This document shows positions 32,347 to 40,903 of a stretch of DNA of 64,000 bases, piece by piece. The stretch is from positions 1,240,001 through 1,304,000 of the forward strand of contig CAXXKC010000002.1 of the NCBI GenBank assembly GCA_963674835.2, read 5' to 3'. This stretch comes from G963674835 sp963674835 (GTDB lineage: Bacteria > Planctomycetota > Planctomycetia > Pirellulales > Thermoguttaceae). Under the pieces are notes generated by a model. That model saw only the letters and a program-made list of their open reading frames with translations, was not told the DNA's origin and did not search any database. Numbering within the stretch: the stretch's first letter is position 1; each line of letters starts with the position of its first letter. The translations under genes were made by a program, and so were the position numbers.

Positions 32347-33102
32347 GTGCCCACAATTCTTGTAAAAGACCTGATCGAGGCCGGAATTCATTTCGGCCAC
32401 CGTGCCAGCCGTTGGAACCCCAAGATGCGGCCGTACATTTACGGTCGCCGCAATCTGATTCACATTATCGACGTTCGTGAGACGATCCGCGGGATTCTGC
32501 GTGCGCGGAAGTACCTGCAGCAGGTCGCCGCGAACGGAAGCCTGGTGCTCTTCGTGGGAACGAAGCGCCAAGCATCCGAGACGGTCGACCAGCAGTCGAC
32601 GCGTTGCGGAATGCCGTTCGTCAGCGATCGCTGGCTGGGTGGCACGCTGACTAACTTCCGGACCATTCGCAGCCGTCTGGTTCGTTTGGAGGAGCTGGAA
32701 TCGCTTCGCAGCAGCGACGAGCTGGGGGCGTATTCGAAGAAGATGCAGTCGGCCTTGAACCGCGAATACCGCAAGATGTACCGGAACCTCAACGGCGTTC
32801 GCACGATGAACCGGCTGCCGGAGTGCCTGGTGATCATCGACCCACGCAAGGAGAAGAACGCGATTCGCGAGGCCCGCAAGCTGGGCATCACGACGATTGC
32901 GTTGATCGACACCGACTGCGATCCGGACGAGGTGGACCTGCCGATTCCCGGCAACGACGACAGCATCCGCTCGATCGAGTTGGTGATGAAGCTGTTGGCC
33001 GATGCCGTGCTGGCCGGCAGAGCGGTAGCGGGGCAGGCCAAGCAGGAGCGCAACGAGGGAGCCACTCCGGCCGAGGCCGACCAGGAAACAGCGGAAGTGT
33101 AG
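32347..33102 (+). CDS. rpsB: 30S ribosomal protein S2
   Basis: A 251-residue S2 protein: LIEAGIHFGHRASRWNPKM, IYGRRNLIHIID, LFVGTKRQAS, DRWLGGTLTNF, VIIDPRKEKNAIREARKLGI. Translation starts at GTG 32347 (VPTILVKDL); GGAGG lies about nine bases before it. Upstream in-frame codons do not match the family. First gene of the conserved rpsB-tsf-pyrH-frr order. Confidence 0.97.
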   Translation: MPTILVKDLIEAGIHFGHRASRWNPKMRPYIYGRRNLIHIIDVRETIRGILRARKYLQQVAANGSLVLFVGTKRQASETVDQQSTRCGMPFVSDRWLGGTLTNFRTIRSRLVRLEELESLRSSDELGAYSKKMQSALNREYRKMYRNLNGVRTMNRLPECLVIIDPRKEKNAIREARKLGITTIALIDTDCDPDEVDLPIPGNDDSIRSIELVMKLLADAVLAGRAVAGQAKQERNEGATPAEADQETAEV

Positions 33103-33354
33103 CCGGACAGATCCGCGCCAAGGCGAACTGCCTGGCAATCGCTAGCGCGGGCTTGGTTGCCAACATGACCGTTGGGCCCAAGCTTCGCGCCCCTGACACG
33201 AGATCCCTTGCGCGAGAAACCGCAGAGGGACGGGGAGGTGGGGCGCTGGTGCTCTCTTCGGCGATGCGACGTGCCGGAGGACCACGCCTGCCACTGCCCA
33301 ACCAATTGCGACAACCCTAACCGATCCAGTAGCCGAACTGAAGGAGCTATCCTT

Positions 33355-34185
33355 ATGGCGGAAATCAGCGCAGCGGCTGTCAAGGCGCTTCGCGAGCGCA
33401 CGGGCCTGCCGATGATGGACTGCAAGCGGGCCCTGGAAGAGGCCGGCGGGGACCCCGATGCCGCGGTGGAGGTCTTGCGCAAGGCCGGGAAGAAGACCAT
33501 GGAGAAGCGCACGGGCCGGGAAATGGCCGCCGGCCGGATTGCCATCGATGCCCAGCAGGGCGTTGGTGTCGGTACCATCGTCGAGCTGCTTTGCGAGAGC
33601 GCACCTGTGGCGACCAACGAGGATTTCATCGCTCTGGCTCACGACATGGCTCGGCAGTTGGCCTTGGGGCCGGGCGCCGACACGCCCGACGCGCTGCTCG
33701 ATCAGCCGTCGCCGCGCAAGGCCGGAGAGACGCTGCGGCAGCAGTTCGAGGATCTGAACAATCGCATTCGCGAGGTGTTCAAGCTCTCCCGCATCGCACG
33801 CATCGACGCTGGATGCGCCGGGTACGTTCACCACAACGGCAGCGTCGGGGTGCTGTTGGAGTACGAGGGCGGGACGCCGGAAGTGGCGAAGGACGTGTGC
33901 ATGCACGTGGCGGCGATGCGGCCGTCGGTCGTTTCGGTCGAAGACCTGGACCCCGAGCTATTGGCCAAGGAGCGGGAGATTCAGAAGGAGATCGCCCGCC
34001 AGGAAGGCAAGCCCGAGAGCATCATCGACAAGATGATCGAGGGTCGCATGCGGAACTTCTACGCGGAGAGTTGCCTGCTGGAGCAGCCGTTTGTGAAGGA
34101 CGACAAGAAAACGGTAGGCGCGGTGGCCAAGGACGCGGGGATGAAGGTGATTCGCTTCCTGCACTGGGAATTGGGGAAGGAGTAG
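33355..34185 (+). CDS. tsf: Elongation factor Ts
   Basis: A 276-residue guanine-nucleotide exchange factor for EF-Tu. It has the N-terminal UBA-like domain (AAVKALRERTGLPMMDCKRA, LEEAGGD) and the core with the contact region NEDFIALAHDMA. AAGGAG at 33341 is before the ATG at 33355. It follows rpsB by 252 bases and is four bases from pyrH. Confidence 0.96.
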   Translation: MAEISAAAVKALRERTGLPMMDCKRALEEAGGDPDAAVEVLRKAGKKTMEKRTGREMAAGRIAIDAQQGVGVGTIVELLCESAPVATNEDFIALAHDMARQLALGPGADTPDALLDQPSPRKAGETLRQQFEDLNNRIREVFKLSRIARIDAGCAGYVHHNGSVGVLLEYEGGTPEVAKDVCMHVAAMRPSVVSVEDLDPELLAKEREIQKEIARQEGKPESIIDKMIEGRMRNFYAESCLLEQPFVKDDKKTVGAVAKDAGMKVIRFLHWELGKE

Positions 34186-34189
34186 ACGC

Positions 34190-34948
34190 ATGTCCGAAGG
34201 CCCCGCGGCACCGGTGTCGCAGTACCGGCGCGTCGTGTTGAAGATTTCCGGCGAGGGCTTCACGCATCCCGGTGAGCGGGGCATCGCAATGGATGCCGTT
34301 ACGCACATCGCCGCGCAGACGGGTCGCGCAGCCCAGTTGGGCGTGCAGATCGCCATTGTACTGGGCGGCGGCAACATTCTGCGCGGCGCGCAGTTCACCG
34401 CGGGGAACACGAGCATCCGCGAAGCGACGGCGCACTACATGGGGATGTTGGCGACGCTCATGAACGGCCTGGCGGTGCAGGACGCGTTGGAATCGCTGGG
34501 GTTCGAGACGCGTTTGCTGACGGCCATCCGCATGGACGGCGTCGCCGAGCCGTACATCAGCCGGCGAGCGAAGCGGCACCTGGAAAAGGGGCGGATCATT
34601 CTGCTGGCCGCGGGGACCGGTAGCCCGTTCGTCACCACCGACACGGCGGCGGCGCAACGGGCCCTGGAGCTGGAAGCCGACGTGTTGCTCAAAGCGACGC
34701 GGGTGGACGGCGTGTTCAGCGACGATCCCGAGAAGAACCCTCACGCGGTTCTGTATAGCGAGCTGTCGTACGAGGACGTGCGCCGCCAGAACTTGCGGGT
34801 GATGGACCCCGAGGCGATTACGAAATGCATGCAGTACGACATGCCGATCCTTGTGTTCAACTTCAAGAAGCAAGGGAATATCGAGCGGGCGGTGCGCGGC
34901 GAACGCGTCGGAACGCTGATCACGCGCGGAACGGGGGCGGCCGTCTGA
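34190..34948 (+). CDS. pyrH: UMP kinase
   Basis: A 252-residue amino-acid-kinase-fold enzyme making UDP from UMP. Seen: RVVLKISGEGF, IVLGGGNILRG, HYMGMLATLMNGLAVQDALE, GTGSPFVTTDTAAAQRALEL, LLKATRVDGVFSDDPEKNP. AAGGAG immediately upstream lies in the end of tsf, four bases away. Confidence 0.96.
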   Translation: MSEGPAAPVSQYRRVVLKISGEGFTHPGERGIAMDAVTHIAAQTGRAAQLGVQIAIVLGGGNILRGAQFTAGNTSIREATAHYMGMLATLMNGLAVQDALESLGFETRLLTAIRMDGVAEPYISRRAKRHLEKGRIILLAAGTGSPFVTTDTAAAQRALELEADVLLKATRVDGVFSDDPEKNPHAVLYSELSYEDVRRQNLRVMDPEAITKCMQYDMPILVFNFKKQGNIERAVRGERVGTLITRGTGAAV

Positions 34949-35008
34949 GGCGGTCGCTCGCGGGACCGGTGACGAGTTGTTTCCAAGCCGAGAGAAGGGA
35001 ACGAAGCC

Positions 35009-35569
35009 ATGGCCGCTGAAGAGATCCTGCTGGATGCGGAAGAACGGATGGAGAAGGCGATCAGCGTGTTGAGAAGCTCGCTGGCGGGAATCCGTACCGG
35101 CCGGGCCAACCCGGGGCTGGTTGACTCGCTCCGCGTGGATGCCTACGGGTCTGCCGTCCCGATGAAGCAGCTCGCGTCGGTCGGCGCTCCGGAACCGACG
35201 CAGATCGTCATTCGCCCCTACGATCCGGGAACGATCAAGGACATCGAGAAGGCGATCCTGGCGAGCGATCTCGGCTTTACGCCGCAAAGCGACGGGCGGG
35301 TGATTCGTTTGAACGTGCCGGCACTTTCCACGGAGGTGCGCCGCAAGTTGGTCGTGCGAATCAAGGACCTGGCGGAAGAAGCGAAGGTCGCCATCCGCAA
35401 CATTCGCCGCGACGGAAACAAGGCCGCCGATCAGGCGGAAAAGGGCAAGGAGCTTTCCGAGGACGAGCGGGACGACGTCAAGGACGAGATTCAAGAGCTG
35501 ACCAAGAAGTTCGAAACCAAGGCGGGCGACATGGCCCAGGCGAAAGAGAAAGAGGTCATGGAAGACTGA
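35009..35569 (+). CDS. frr: Ribosome recycling factor
   Basis: A 186-residue protein that, with EF-G, splits post-termination ribosomes. Seen: LRSSLAGIRTGRANPGLVDS, LASVGAPEPTQIVIRPYDPG, IRLNVPALSTEVRRKLV, AIRNIRRDGNK. GAGAAGGGA lies before the ATG at 35009. Ends the rpsB-tsf-pyrH-frr run. Confidence 0.96.
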   Translation: MAAEEILLDAEERMEKAISVLRSSLAGIRTGRANPGLVDSLRVDAYGSAVPMKQLASVGAPEPTQIVIRPYDPGTIKDIEKAILASDLGFTPQSDGRVIRLNVPALSTEVRRKLVVRIKDLAEEAKVAIRNIRRDGNKAADQAEKGKELSEDERDDVKDEIQELTKKFETKAGDMAQAKEKEVMED

Positions 35570-35889
35570 TCGCTTGCAGGGACGCAAGCGTGTAAGGCTT
35601 CGGGCAGGTTCTGCTTGTCGGATGTTGCGGTCGGATAGTCTGACTGTGTCTTAAGCACTCCTAACGGGCTTCGCAGTGGCACCCGTTCTCTCTGTTTCCG
35701 TGAGTTGGGCAGCTTGCGCTGCACTGAAGACACGCACGAGAATATGAACAAACCGTGCCCGGCCCTGTGAGCCAAAAAGGCCAATCCCTGGCCACGTGAC
35801 CAATCCCTGGTGACTTGCATCCCTTCCGGGTGACACGCGCCGGGGGGTAAACGAAGGTTCTCGACAGAACCGAGCACGGTGATGTCGGC
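35570..35889. other. Convergent intergenic region frr/mraZ
   Basis: About 320 bases between the ends of frr (plus) and mraZ (minus). No gene and no repeat recognised. No strong terminator hairpin found by eye. Confidence 0.4.
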
Positions 35890-36375
35890 TTACGACGAAA
35901 GTTGATCGAACAGGCGACGGAACTTGGGAATTCGATCTTCGAGATACTTGAGCCATGCCGGCGGATTCCAGATTTCCACGCAGACCGCGGCACCCACGAC
36001 CATGACTTCGCCGCCGGGCTCGACACACAGGAACTCGCGGAACCCCTCGGGGATGAGCAATCGGCCACGGCCAGCCAGTTGAACCGGCCGGTGGCGTGTG
36101 GAGAGCAATCGCCCGAAAAGTTGTACCTGACTTACTTTTCCGTCGAGCCGTCCGGCACGCATCTTCTGCTGGACCAGTCGAACGCCCTCGTCCAACTTCG
36201 ATTGCCAGAGCGGCGCGCTCCAGAGGCTCAGACACCCCGGCCGTTCTTTGACCAGGATGCAGTCGGTCGATTGTTGCGTAAGCAGGTCGCCCAATTCGCT
36301 GGGAACCGAGAGCCGGAACCGCTCGTCGAGAGTTCGCTGGAACTCGCCAAGAATGAAGTCTTGCGGCTCGGGCAT
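35890..36375 (-). CDS. mraZ: MraZ-family transcriptional regulator
   Basis: A 161-residue protein with two AbrB-like SpoVT domains: LGEFQRTLDERFRLSVPSEL in the first and GRLLSTRHRPVQLAGRGRLL, IPEGFREFL in the second. MraZ forms ring oligomers and represses the cell-division gene cluster that starts with mraZ itself. Here no mraW/rsmH, ftsL or mur gene follows; the next gene downstream is frr, converging. It is therefore an isolated mraZ, in line with the scattered division genes of planctomycetes. No clear row of TGGG boxes was seen in its promoter. Confidence 0.88.
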   Translation of the reverse strand: MPEPQDFILGEFQRTLDERFRLSVPSELGDLLTQQSTDCILVKERPGCLSLWSAPLWQSKLDEGVRLVQQKMRAGRLDGKVSQVQLFGRLLSTRHRPVQLAGRGRLLIPEGFREFLCVEPGGEVMVVGAAVCVEIWNPPAWLKYLEDRIPKFRRLFDQLSS

Positions 36376-36620
36376 CGGGTAGCGTATTGGGCACGAGGTT
36401 CCCTAACGACGGGTCCGTCCTCGAACATCGAAACTCACGTCCATCATGCGGAATGGGCTGCTTTCCCACGTCTCTAGCCAAATGATCTACAGTATTGGGC
36501 AGTCATCCCACGCATCGAAGTCTATCAGATGAAAGCGCTTTTGCAAGCGCCCGATCGCCCAGTTTGGTCGGAATTTTTCCCGGAGTGGGGGCGGAGCCAT
36601 AACCCGCATCCCTTGGCACC

Positions 36621-36723
36621 TATTGGGTCCTGCATTGGAACTGGAACGAGGCCGACCATCGGGAGGCCAAAAGATCAGGATTGGGTTGAACCCCTTGTTC
36701 CGTTTTCAATACAGGCATCAATA
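36621..36723 (-). repeat. T1 dispersed repeat, copy B (103 bp)
   Basis: Same 103-bp element as at 24648, about four base differences. On the minus strand it starts 20 bases after the uvrC stop codon and reads in the same sense. It sits in the mraZ-uvrC gap (36376-36743), which otherwise holds only the mraZ promoter region. Confidence 0.85.
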
Positions 36724-36743
36724 AGCATCGGTCCGGCGGATCG

Positions 36744-38087
36744 TCAGCCGTCGGCGCCGTCTTCGCCCAGGGTTCGCTTGCGGCGCAAGAGATGGTGATA
36801 GTGCTGGGCGAAACGATGGGCCTCGTCACGCACGTACTGGAGAAGCCGGAGCGCGTAGGAATGGCGGCTGAGACGGAGCGGCTCGTCCTGGTTCATCACA
36901 AACACTTCTTCGTTGCGCTTGGCCAACGATAGAACGAGCGGCGGTTGGATGTCCAGCGCAGTGAACGCGCCCAGCGCGGCGTGCAACTGGCCTTTGCCGC
37001 CGTCGATCAGCACCAGGTCGGGGAAGGGGTCGCCTTGCTGCTTGAGGCGATGGAATCGGCGCGCGACGACCTCGAAGATGCTGGAGAAGTCGTCGACGCC
37101 TCGCACGTCGCGAATGCGGAACCGCTTGTAGCCCGGCTTGAACGGAAGGCCGTCGATGAACTGCACGAGACTGGCGACCGTATCCGTGCCGACGAGGTGG
37201 GCGATGTCGACGCCCTCGATCGTTCGCAGTCGCTGCGACGTGTGCAGGACTTTCTGCAGGCCGGCCAGTCCTCGCTTGGGATCGAGTGGGAACACCTCAG
37301 GCTGCACGTGGCGGTCGAGTTCGCCGCGTTGGTCGAGCGATTCGAGCAGCACAACCTCGTCGCGGAGACGGGCGGCGTCTTCGAAGCGGAGGTCGGCGGC
37401 CGCGCCTGCCATTTCCTGACGCATTTCCTCAAGGAGGGACTGCTTCTTGCCTTCGAGGAACTTCTGTAGCCGGTGAATGTCTTTGCGGTACTGCTCCCTG
37501 GAGATGCGGAGATTGCAGGGCGCCGTGCACTGCTGGATCGATGCGAGCAGGCAAGGGCGGAACCACCGCCAACGTTCGTCGGACTCGTGAATGTCCAAGG
37601 AGCAGGTGCGGAACTTGAAGATCTTCTGCAGTACCTGCAAAGCGCCGCGCAGCCCACGAACGGCGGCGAACGGTCCGTAGAGTTTCGTGCCGCGCCCTTT
37701 CGGCTGCCGAGTGATTTCGACGCGGGGGAACTCTTCGCGGGTGTAGATTTCGAGATAGGGGAAGCTCTTGTCGTCTTTGAGGTCCTGGTTGAACCGCGGC
37801 TGAATGTCCTTGATGAGCCGGGCCTCGACCAACAGAGCGTCGATCTCGCTTTCGGCTTCGAGGTAGTCGATGTCGCGAATTTCTCGGACCAATCGGGCCG
37901 TGCGCGGCTCCTCGGCGGCCGCCTTGAGGAAATAGCTTCCAGCCCGGCTGCGGAGATCTTTGGCCTTGCCTACGTAGATGACACGGCCGGCGCCGTCCTT
38001 CATGAGATAGACGCCCGGCGCGTGGGGGAAGGAGCGAACCTTTTCGGCCGCCAGCGAGTTATCGTTGGGGAGTGAGGCGTCGGACAT
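36744..38087 (-). CDS. uvrC: UvrC excinuclease subunit, short form without HhH domain
   Basis: A 447-residue protein. The N-terminal GIY-YIG nuclease (PGVYLMKDGAGRVIYVGKAK, then DLRSRAGSYF) makes the 3' cut. UVR motif near 215-245 (KKQSLLEEMRQEMAGAAADL, FEDAARLRDE) binds UvrB. The RNase-H-like 5' nuclease follows (GVDIAHLVGTDTVASLVQF, PDLVLIDGGKGQLHAAL). Usual UvrC has about 600 residues and ends in a tandem helix-hairpin-helix domain; here the protein stops soon after the nuclease (HYHHLLRRKRTLGEDG), so that domain is missing. A zinc/iron-type CLLASIQQCTAPC segment is present. Confidence 0.9.
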   Translation of the reverse strand: MSDASLPNDNSLAAEKVRSFPHAPGVYLMKDGAGRVIYVGKAKDLRSRAGSYFLKAAAEEPRTARLVREIRDIDYLEAESEIDALLVEARLIKDIQPRFNQDLKDDKSFPYLEIYTREEFPRVEITRQPKGRGTKLYGPFAAVRGLRGALQVLQKIFKFRTCSLDIHESDERWRWFRPCLLASIQQCTAPCNLRISREQYRKDIHRLQKFLEGKKQSLLEEMRQEMAGAAADLRFEDAARLRDEVVLLESLDQRGELDRHVQPEVFPLDPKRGLAGLQKVLHTSQRLRTIEGVDIAHLVGTDTVASLVQFIDGLPFKPGYKRFRIRDVRGVDDFSSIFEVVARRFHRLKQQGDPFPDLVLIDGGKGQLHAALGAFTALDIQPPLVLSLAKRNEEVFVMNQDEPLRLSRHSYALRLLQYVRDEAHRFAQHYHHLLRRKRTLGEDGADG

Positions 38088-38223
38088 TGCAGGTGGCTTT
38101 GGGACCGGACTGGCCCTGGCCTGGCGACTTCAGAGTCGCCGGGCCTCACCCTTGATTATACGACGCCAGCGCACACCGCATCACGGGTGGTACAACACCA
38201 GGCTGGTTTGTCGGCAGCGAGGA

Positions 38224-38538
38224 TTACTGCCCGGGGGCGTAGGTCGTGCCGGGCGACGGAGCGTAGGGCTGCGGTGCCGGCAGGGACGGGGCCACCGAGG
38301 CAGAAGGCGCACCGGCCGTTCCCGGCGGAAGCACCGTGGTCGTCACAGGACCGGTGAGCGCGGGAGCACCACACGCATCGCCTTGCACGACCGCCGGTCC
38401 CGCAGAACCGCACGGGCAGGTGGCGGGCGGCATCGCCGTCGTCACCGTACGCTGCTGCCAAGGCCAACGGCAACTGCTGCATCCTGCCATCATCATGAGT
38501 AATGCCGTTAGTGCAACAGAAACAAGAAAGGTCTTCAT
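38224..38538 (-). CDS. Small lipoprotein
   Basis: A 104-residue protein with a lipoprotein signal: MKTFLVSVALTALLMMMAGC, lipid cysteine at residue 20. The mature part is short, rich in Ala, Pro, Thr and Gly and has low complexity. GGAGG lies before the ATG at 38538. Probably an outer-surface or outer-membrane lipoprotein; function unknown. It is upstream of nothing obvious; uvrC starts 137 bases away to the left on the same strand. Confidence 0.7.
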   Translation of the reverse strand: MKTFLVSVALTALLMMMAGCSSCRWPWQQRTVTTAMPPATCPCGSAGPAVVQGDACGAPALTGPVTTTVLPPGTAGAPSASVAPSLPAPQPYAPSPGTTYAPGQ

Positions 38539-39051
38539 GAGCGGCCTCCTACTTCCGCTTGGCAAGTCACGTCAACACATCCTCCGTTTAACTCTACACG
38601 AGAACATTTCCGAGGCAAATCGACGACCACGCTTTCTTGCCTTTGGCATTCGCAAACAGTTGCGTGCGACCGTACAGACGGGTATTTGCCAGTGTTTGGC
38701 CAACCCGCAGAGTTTCGCCAGAACGCACGCTGGGCGCTGTTTGGAAGGAGGTGTGTGTGGTGTACCGGGAGGTAGTGGGTGGGGGGCGCGTCAGGGGGGC
38801 GCGCAGAGACTTTGGCGATGGTGCTCCTGGCTGAAAGAAACAGGCGCAGCCACTCTCCCAGACCGATCGCTCAACCGAAGAATGCTTCCTGGCGAAAGGG
38901 CCCGATGTCGGCGTAATCATTCTTGCCCAAACACAGAAGACCGATCATCGCCGAAATCCACTGCATAACAGTCTCACCGAACCGGCAAAGTCTCCAGCGC
39001 CCAGATTCGGCAAGACAAGTTCGCGATCGCCCATACACGCCACGCGGTCCG
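38539..39051. other. Intergenic region without a supported gene
   Basis: About 510 bases between lipA (ends here, minus) and the lipoprotein gene. Frames such as the one at 38594-38920 (minus) have no family motif. Nothing else recognised. Confidence 0.4.
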
Positions 39052-39915
39052 TCAGCGCGGTGCAACCATGTCACGGGCGCGATAGCTGGATCGGACGAAG
39101 GGACCGCAGGCCACTTGTCGGAAACCCATCCTCTGGGCGTGCTGGCTCAGTTCCACGAATTCCTGCGGCTCGACGTACCGGACTACCGGCAGGTGGGCCA
39201 GTGAAGGACGCAGGTACTGGCCCACGGTGAGCATCTGGCAACCAACCTCCCGCAAGTCGGCCAGCGTATCGAGCAGTTCGTCCCACGTTTCTCCAAGCCC
39301 AAGCATGAGGCCACTCTTGGTCGGGATCGTTGGACAGCGTCGTCTGATTCGCCGGAACATCTCCAACGTCCAGCGGTAGTCGGCCTTCCGCCCGCGGACC
39401 TTTCGGTACAGCCGCGGCACCGTTTCAGTGTTGTAATTGTAGACGTCGGGAGCGGCGTCGCTCAAGCAATCCACTGCCTCGACTTCACCAGCGAAGTCGC
39501 CGGGAAGCACCTCGATGGTCGCACTAGTTGCTCCGCGCACGGCTTCAATACAGCGCACAAAATGAGCAACGCCGCCGTCAGGCAGATCATCTCGTGTTAC
39601 GCAGGTGATGACCACATGTCTCAGCCCCAACCGTGACGCGGCTTGGGCTAGCCGCGATGGTTCTGTGGGATCGACCGGCCGAGGCCGTCCCTTCGCCACG
39701 CTGCAAAACCCGCAATGCCTCGTGCAAACATCACCCAGAATCATGAACGTGGCCGTCTTCCGGGAATAACATTCCATGCGGTTGGGGCACTTCGCATGAC
39801 TGCACACCGTATCCAGATGCAACTCGTCAATCAGCTTGGCGGTGAAATGGCCTCCATTGCCTTTCGGGACATTCCGTTTCAGCCAACGGGGCAGGTATTC
39901 AGGGGGGGAGGTCAT
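39052..39915 (-). CDS. lipA: Lipoyl synthase
   Basis: A 287-residue radical-SAM enzyme that inserts two sulfurs into protein-bound octanoyl groups to make lipoyl cofactor. The auxiliary cluster motif CSHAKCPNRMEC and the radical-SAM motif CTRHCGFC are both present, with GDVCTRHCGFCSVAKG and the C-terminal RSSY region whose serine ligates the auxiliary cluster. Length fits the family. The ATG at 39915 starts MTSPPEYLPRWLK. It supplies the cofactor needed by SucB and related E2 proteins; no lipB was found in the window. Confidence 0.95.
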   Translation of the reverse strand: MTSPPEYLPRWLKRNVPKGNGGHFTAKLIDELHLDTVCSHAKCPNRMECYSRKTATFMILGDVCTRHCGFCSVAKGRPRPVDPTEPSRLAQAASRLGLRHVVITCVTRDDLPDGGVAHFVRCIEAVRGATSATIEVLPGDFAGEVEAVDCLSDAAPDVYNYNTETVPRLYRKVRGRKADYRWTLEMFRRIRRRCPTIPTKSGLMLGLGETWDELLDTLADLREVGCQMLTVGQYLRPSLAHLPVVRYVEPQEFVELSQHAQRMGFRQVACGPFVRSSYRARDMVAPR

Positions 39916-40903
39916 TACGATTCTGTAGAACGTCCAGGGGCGGGGATGACCGCTTGACCAGCAGATGTCTCGTGCAGAGGGTGCGGCGCGAGTCCCCGAA
40001 TATCCCAGTACTCCGAAACACCAGTCCGGTTCCAGCAATCAACTATTCTAACAGGCTCGCTCTGCTCCGCTAGAAGGCGACTCATGCGACACCGCAGAGC
40101 AACGCCGTGGTCACAAACTCCTCCAGCTTTCGCTTCGGCCGCGCGTTCTACAACCGACACCCGGGTGGTTCCTCGTGCTCCAAAATCCGCACCAGCGTCC
40201 GCCAGGCCAGGCGATACTTGCCACACGCCCCCCGCTTGCGTAACGTTCCCGTCAGCACTTGCCCACGAATCTCAACCCATGCCTGCATGGCCCCGAACAC
40301 CTGTGCTCCTCGCCCGAAATGACGGTCGTACCGGTTCTTCCAAACCAAGTTTCCGTCACGATCAGACGAGTTCGGCCAGGAACGCCGCCTCTTCCAGTCC
40401 TATACAGAACTCCCGCTCAAACACTCTCCTTCTGCGCCGCCGTTCACAGTCAGTAGGTGACAAAGGTGTCCCTGTCACTGAGGATGCCGTTACATACATG
40501 AGGCCGCCGGTCGAGATTGTCGCCGCATCGAAGGCAAGCTGCAACGACAGGCCCCTGTGATACCCCACAACAACGTCATTGCTCACGCTTGAGAGGGGAC
40601 GCATTCAACGGGGAAAATCCGCCCGTTGTTTGCTGTTGAACTGGTCGAGGTTTTGCAGGTCGTGAGATGTGCTTTCGGGTGGTCCAAACCGGGACGAGGT
40701 CATACCATATACTTGTACTCTGGTTTGTTATGGTTTAGGCTGCGCCGAGGTGGCAGATCGGTTCCCCTCCTCGCGATGAGCACGAAGCGGTTCGTGCAAG
40801 AGATAGGCCCGGCCGTTTTTGAGCCGTCCAGCTTCATTCACCTCTCGACGAGAACCGGTTCTTCTGAATCGTGTCGTCTTCAGTAACCCTGCGGGAAGGC
40901 AAT
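39916..40903. other. Long intergenic region with a possible gene remnant
   Basis: About 990 bases upstream of the reductase fusion. On the minus strand, 40148-40348 reads MVWKNRYDRHFGRGAQVFGA and onward to a stop and looks partly protein-like, but the frame breaks upstream (another frame continues at 40362-40604), so it may be a decayed gene; no family is recognised. The right part (40600-40890) is more A/T-rich and should hold the reductase promoter. GGGAAGG before 40904 is its ribosome-binding site. Confidence 0.4.

Noticed and set aside
36376..36560. MraZ boxes in the mraZ promoter
   Set aside because: TGGGA occurs twice on the minus strand but about 41 bases apart, not in the close regular spacing of known MraZ sites.
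40084..40560. 158-codon plus-strand frame upstream of the reductase fusion
   Set aside because: Serine/alanine/proline/arginine-rich without motifs; likely chance.
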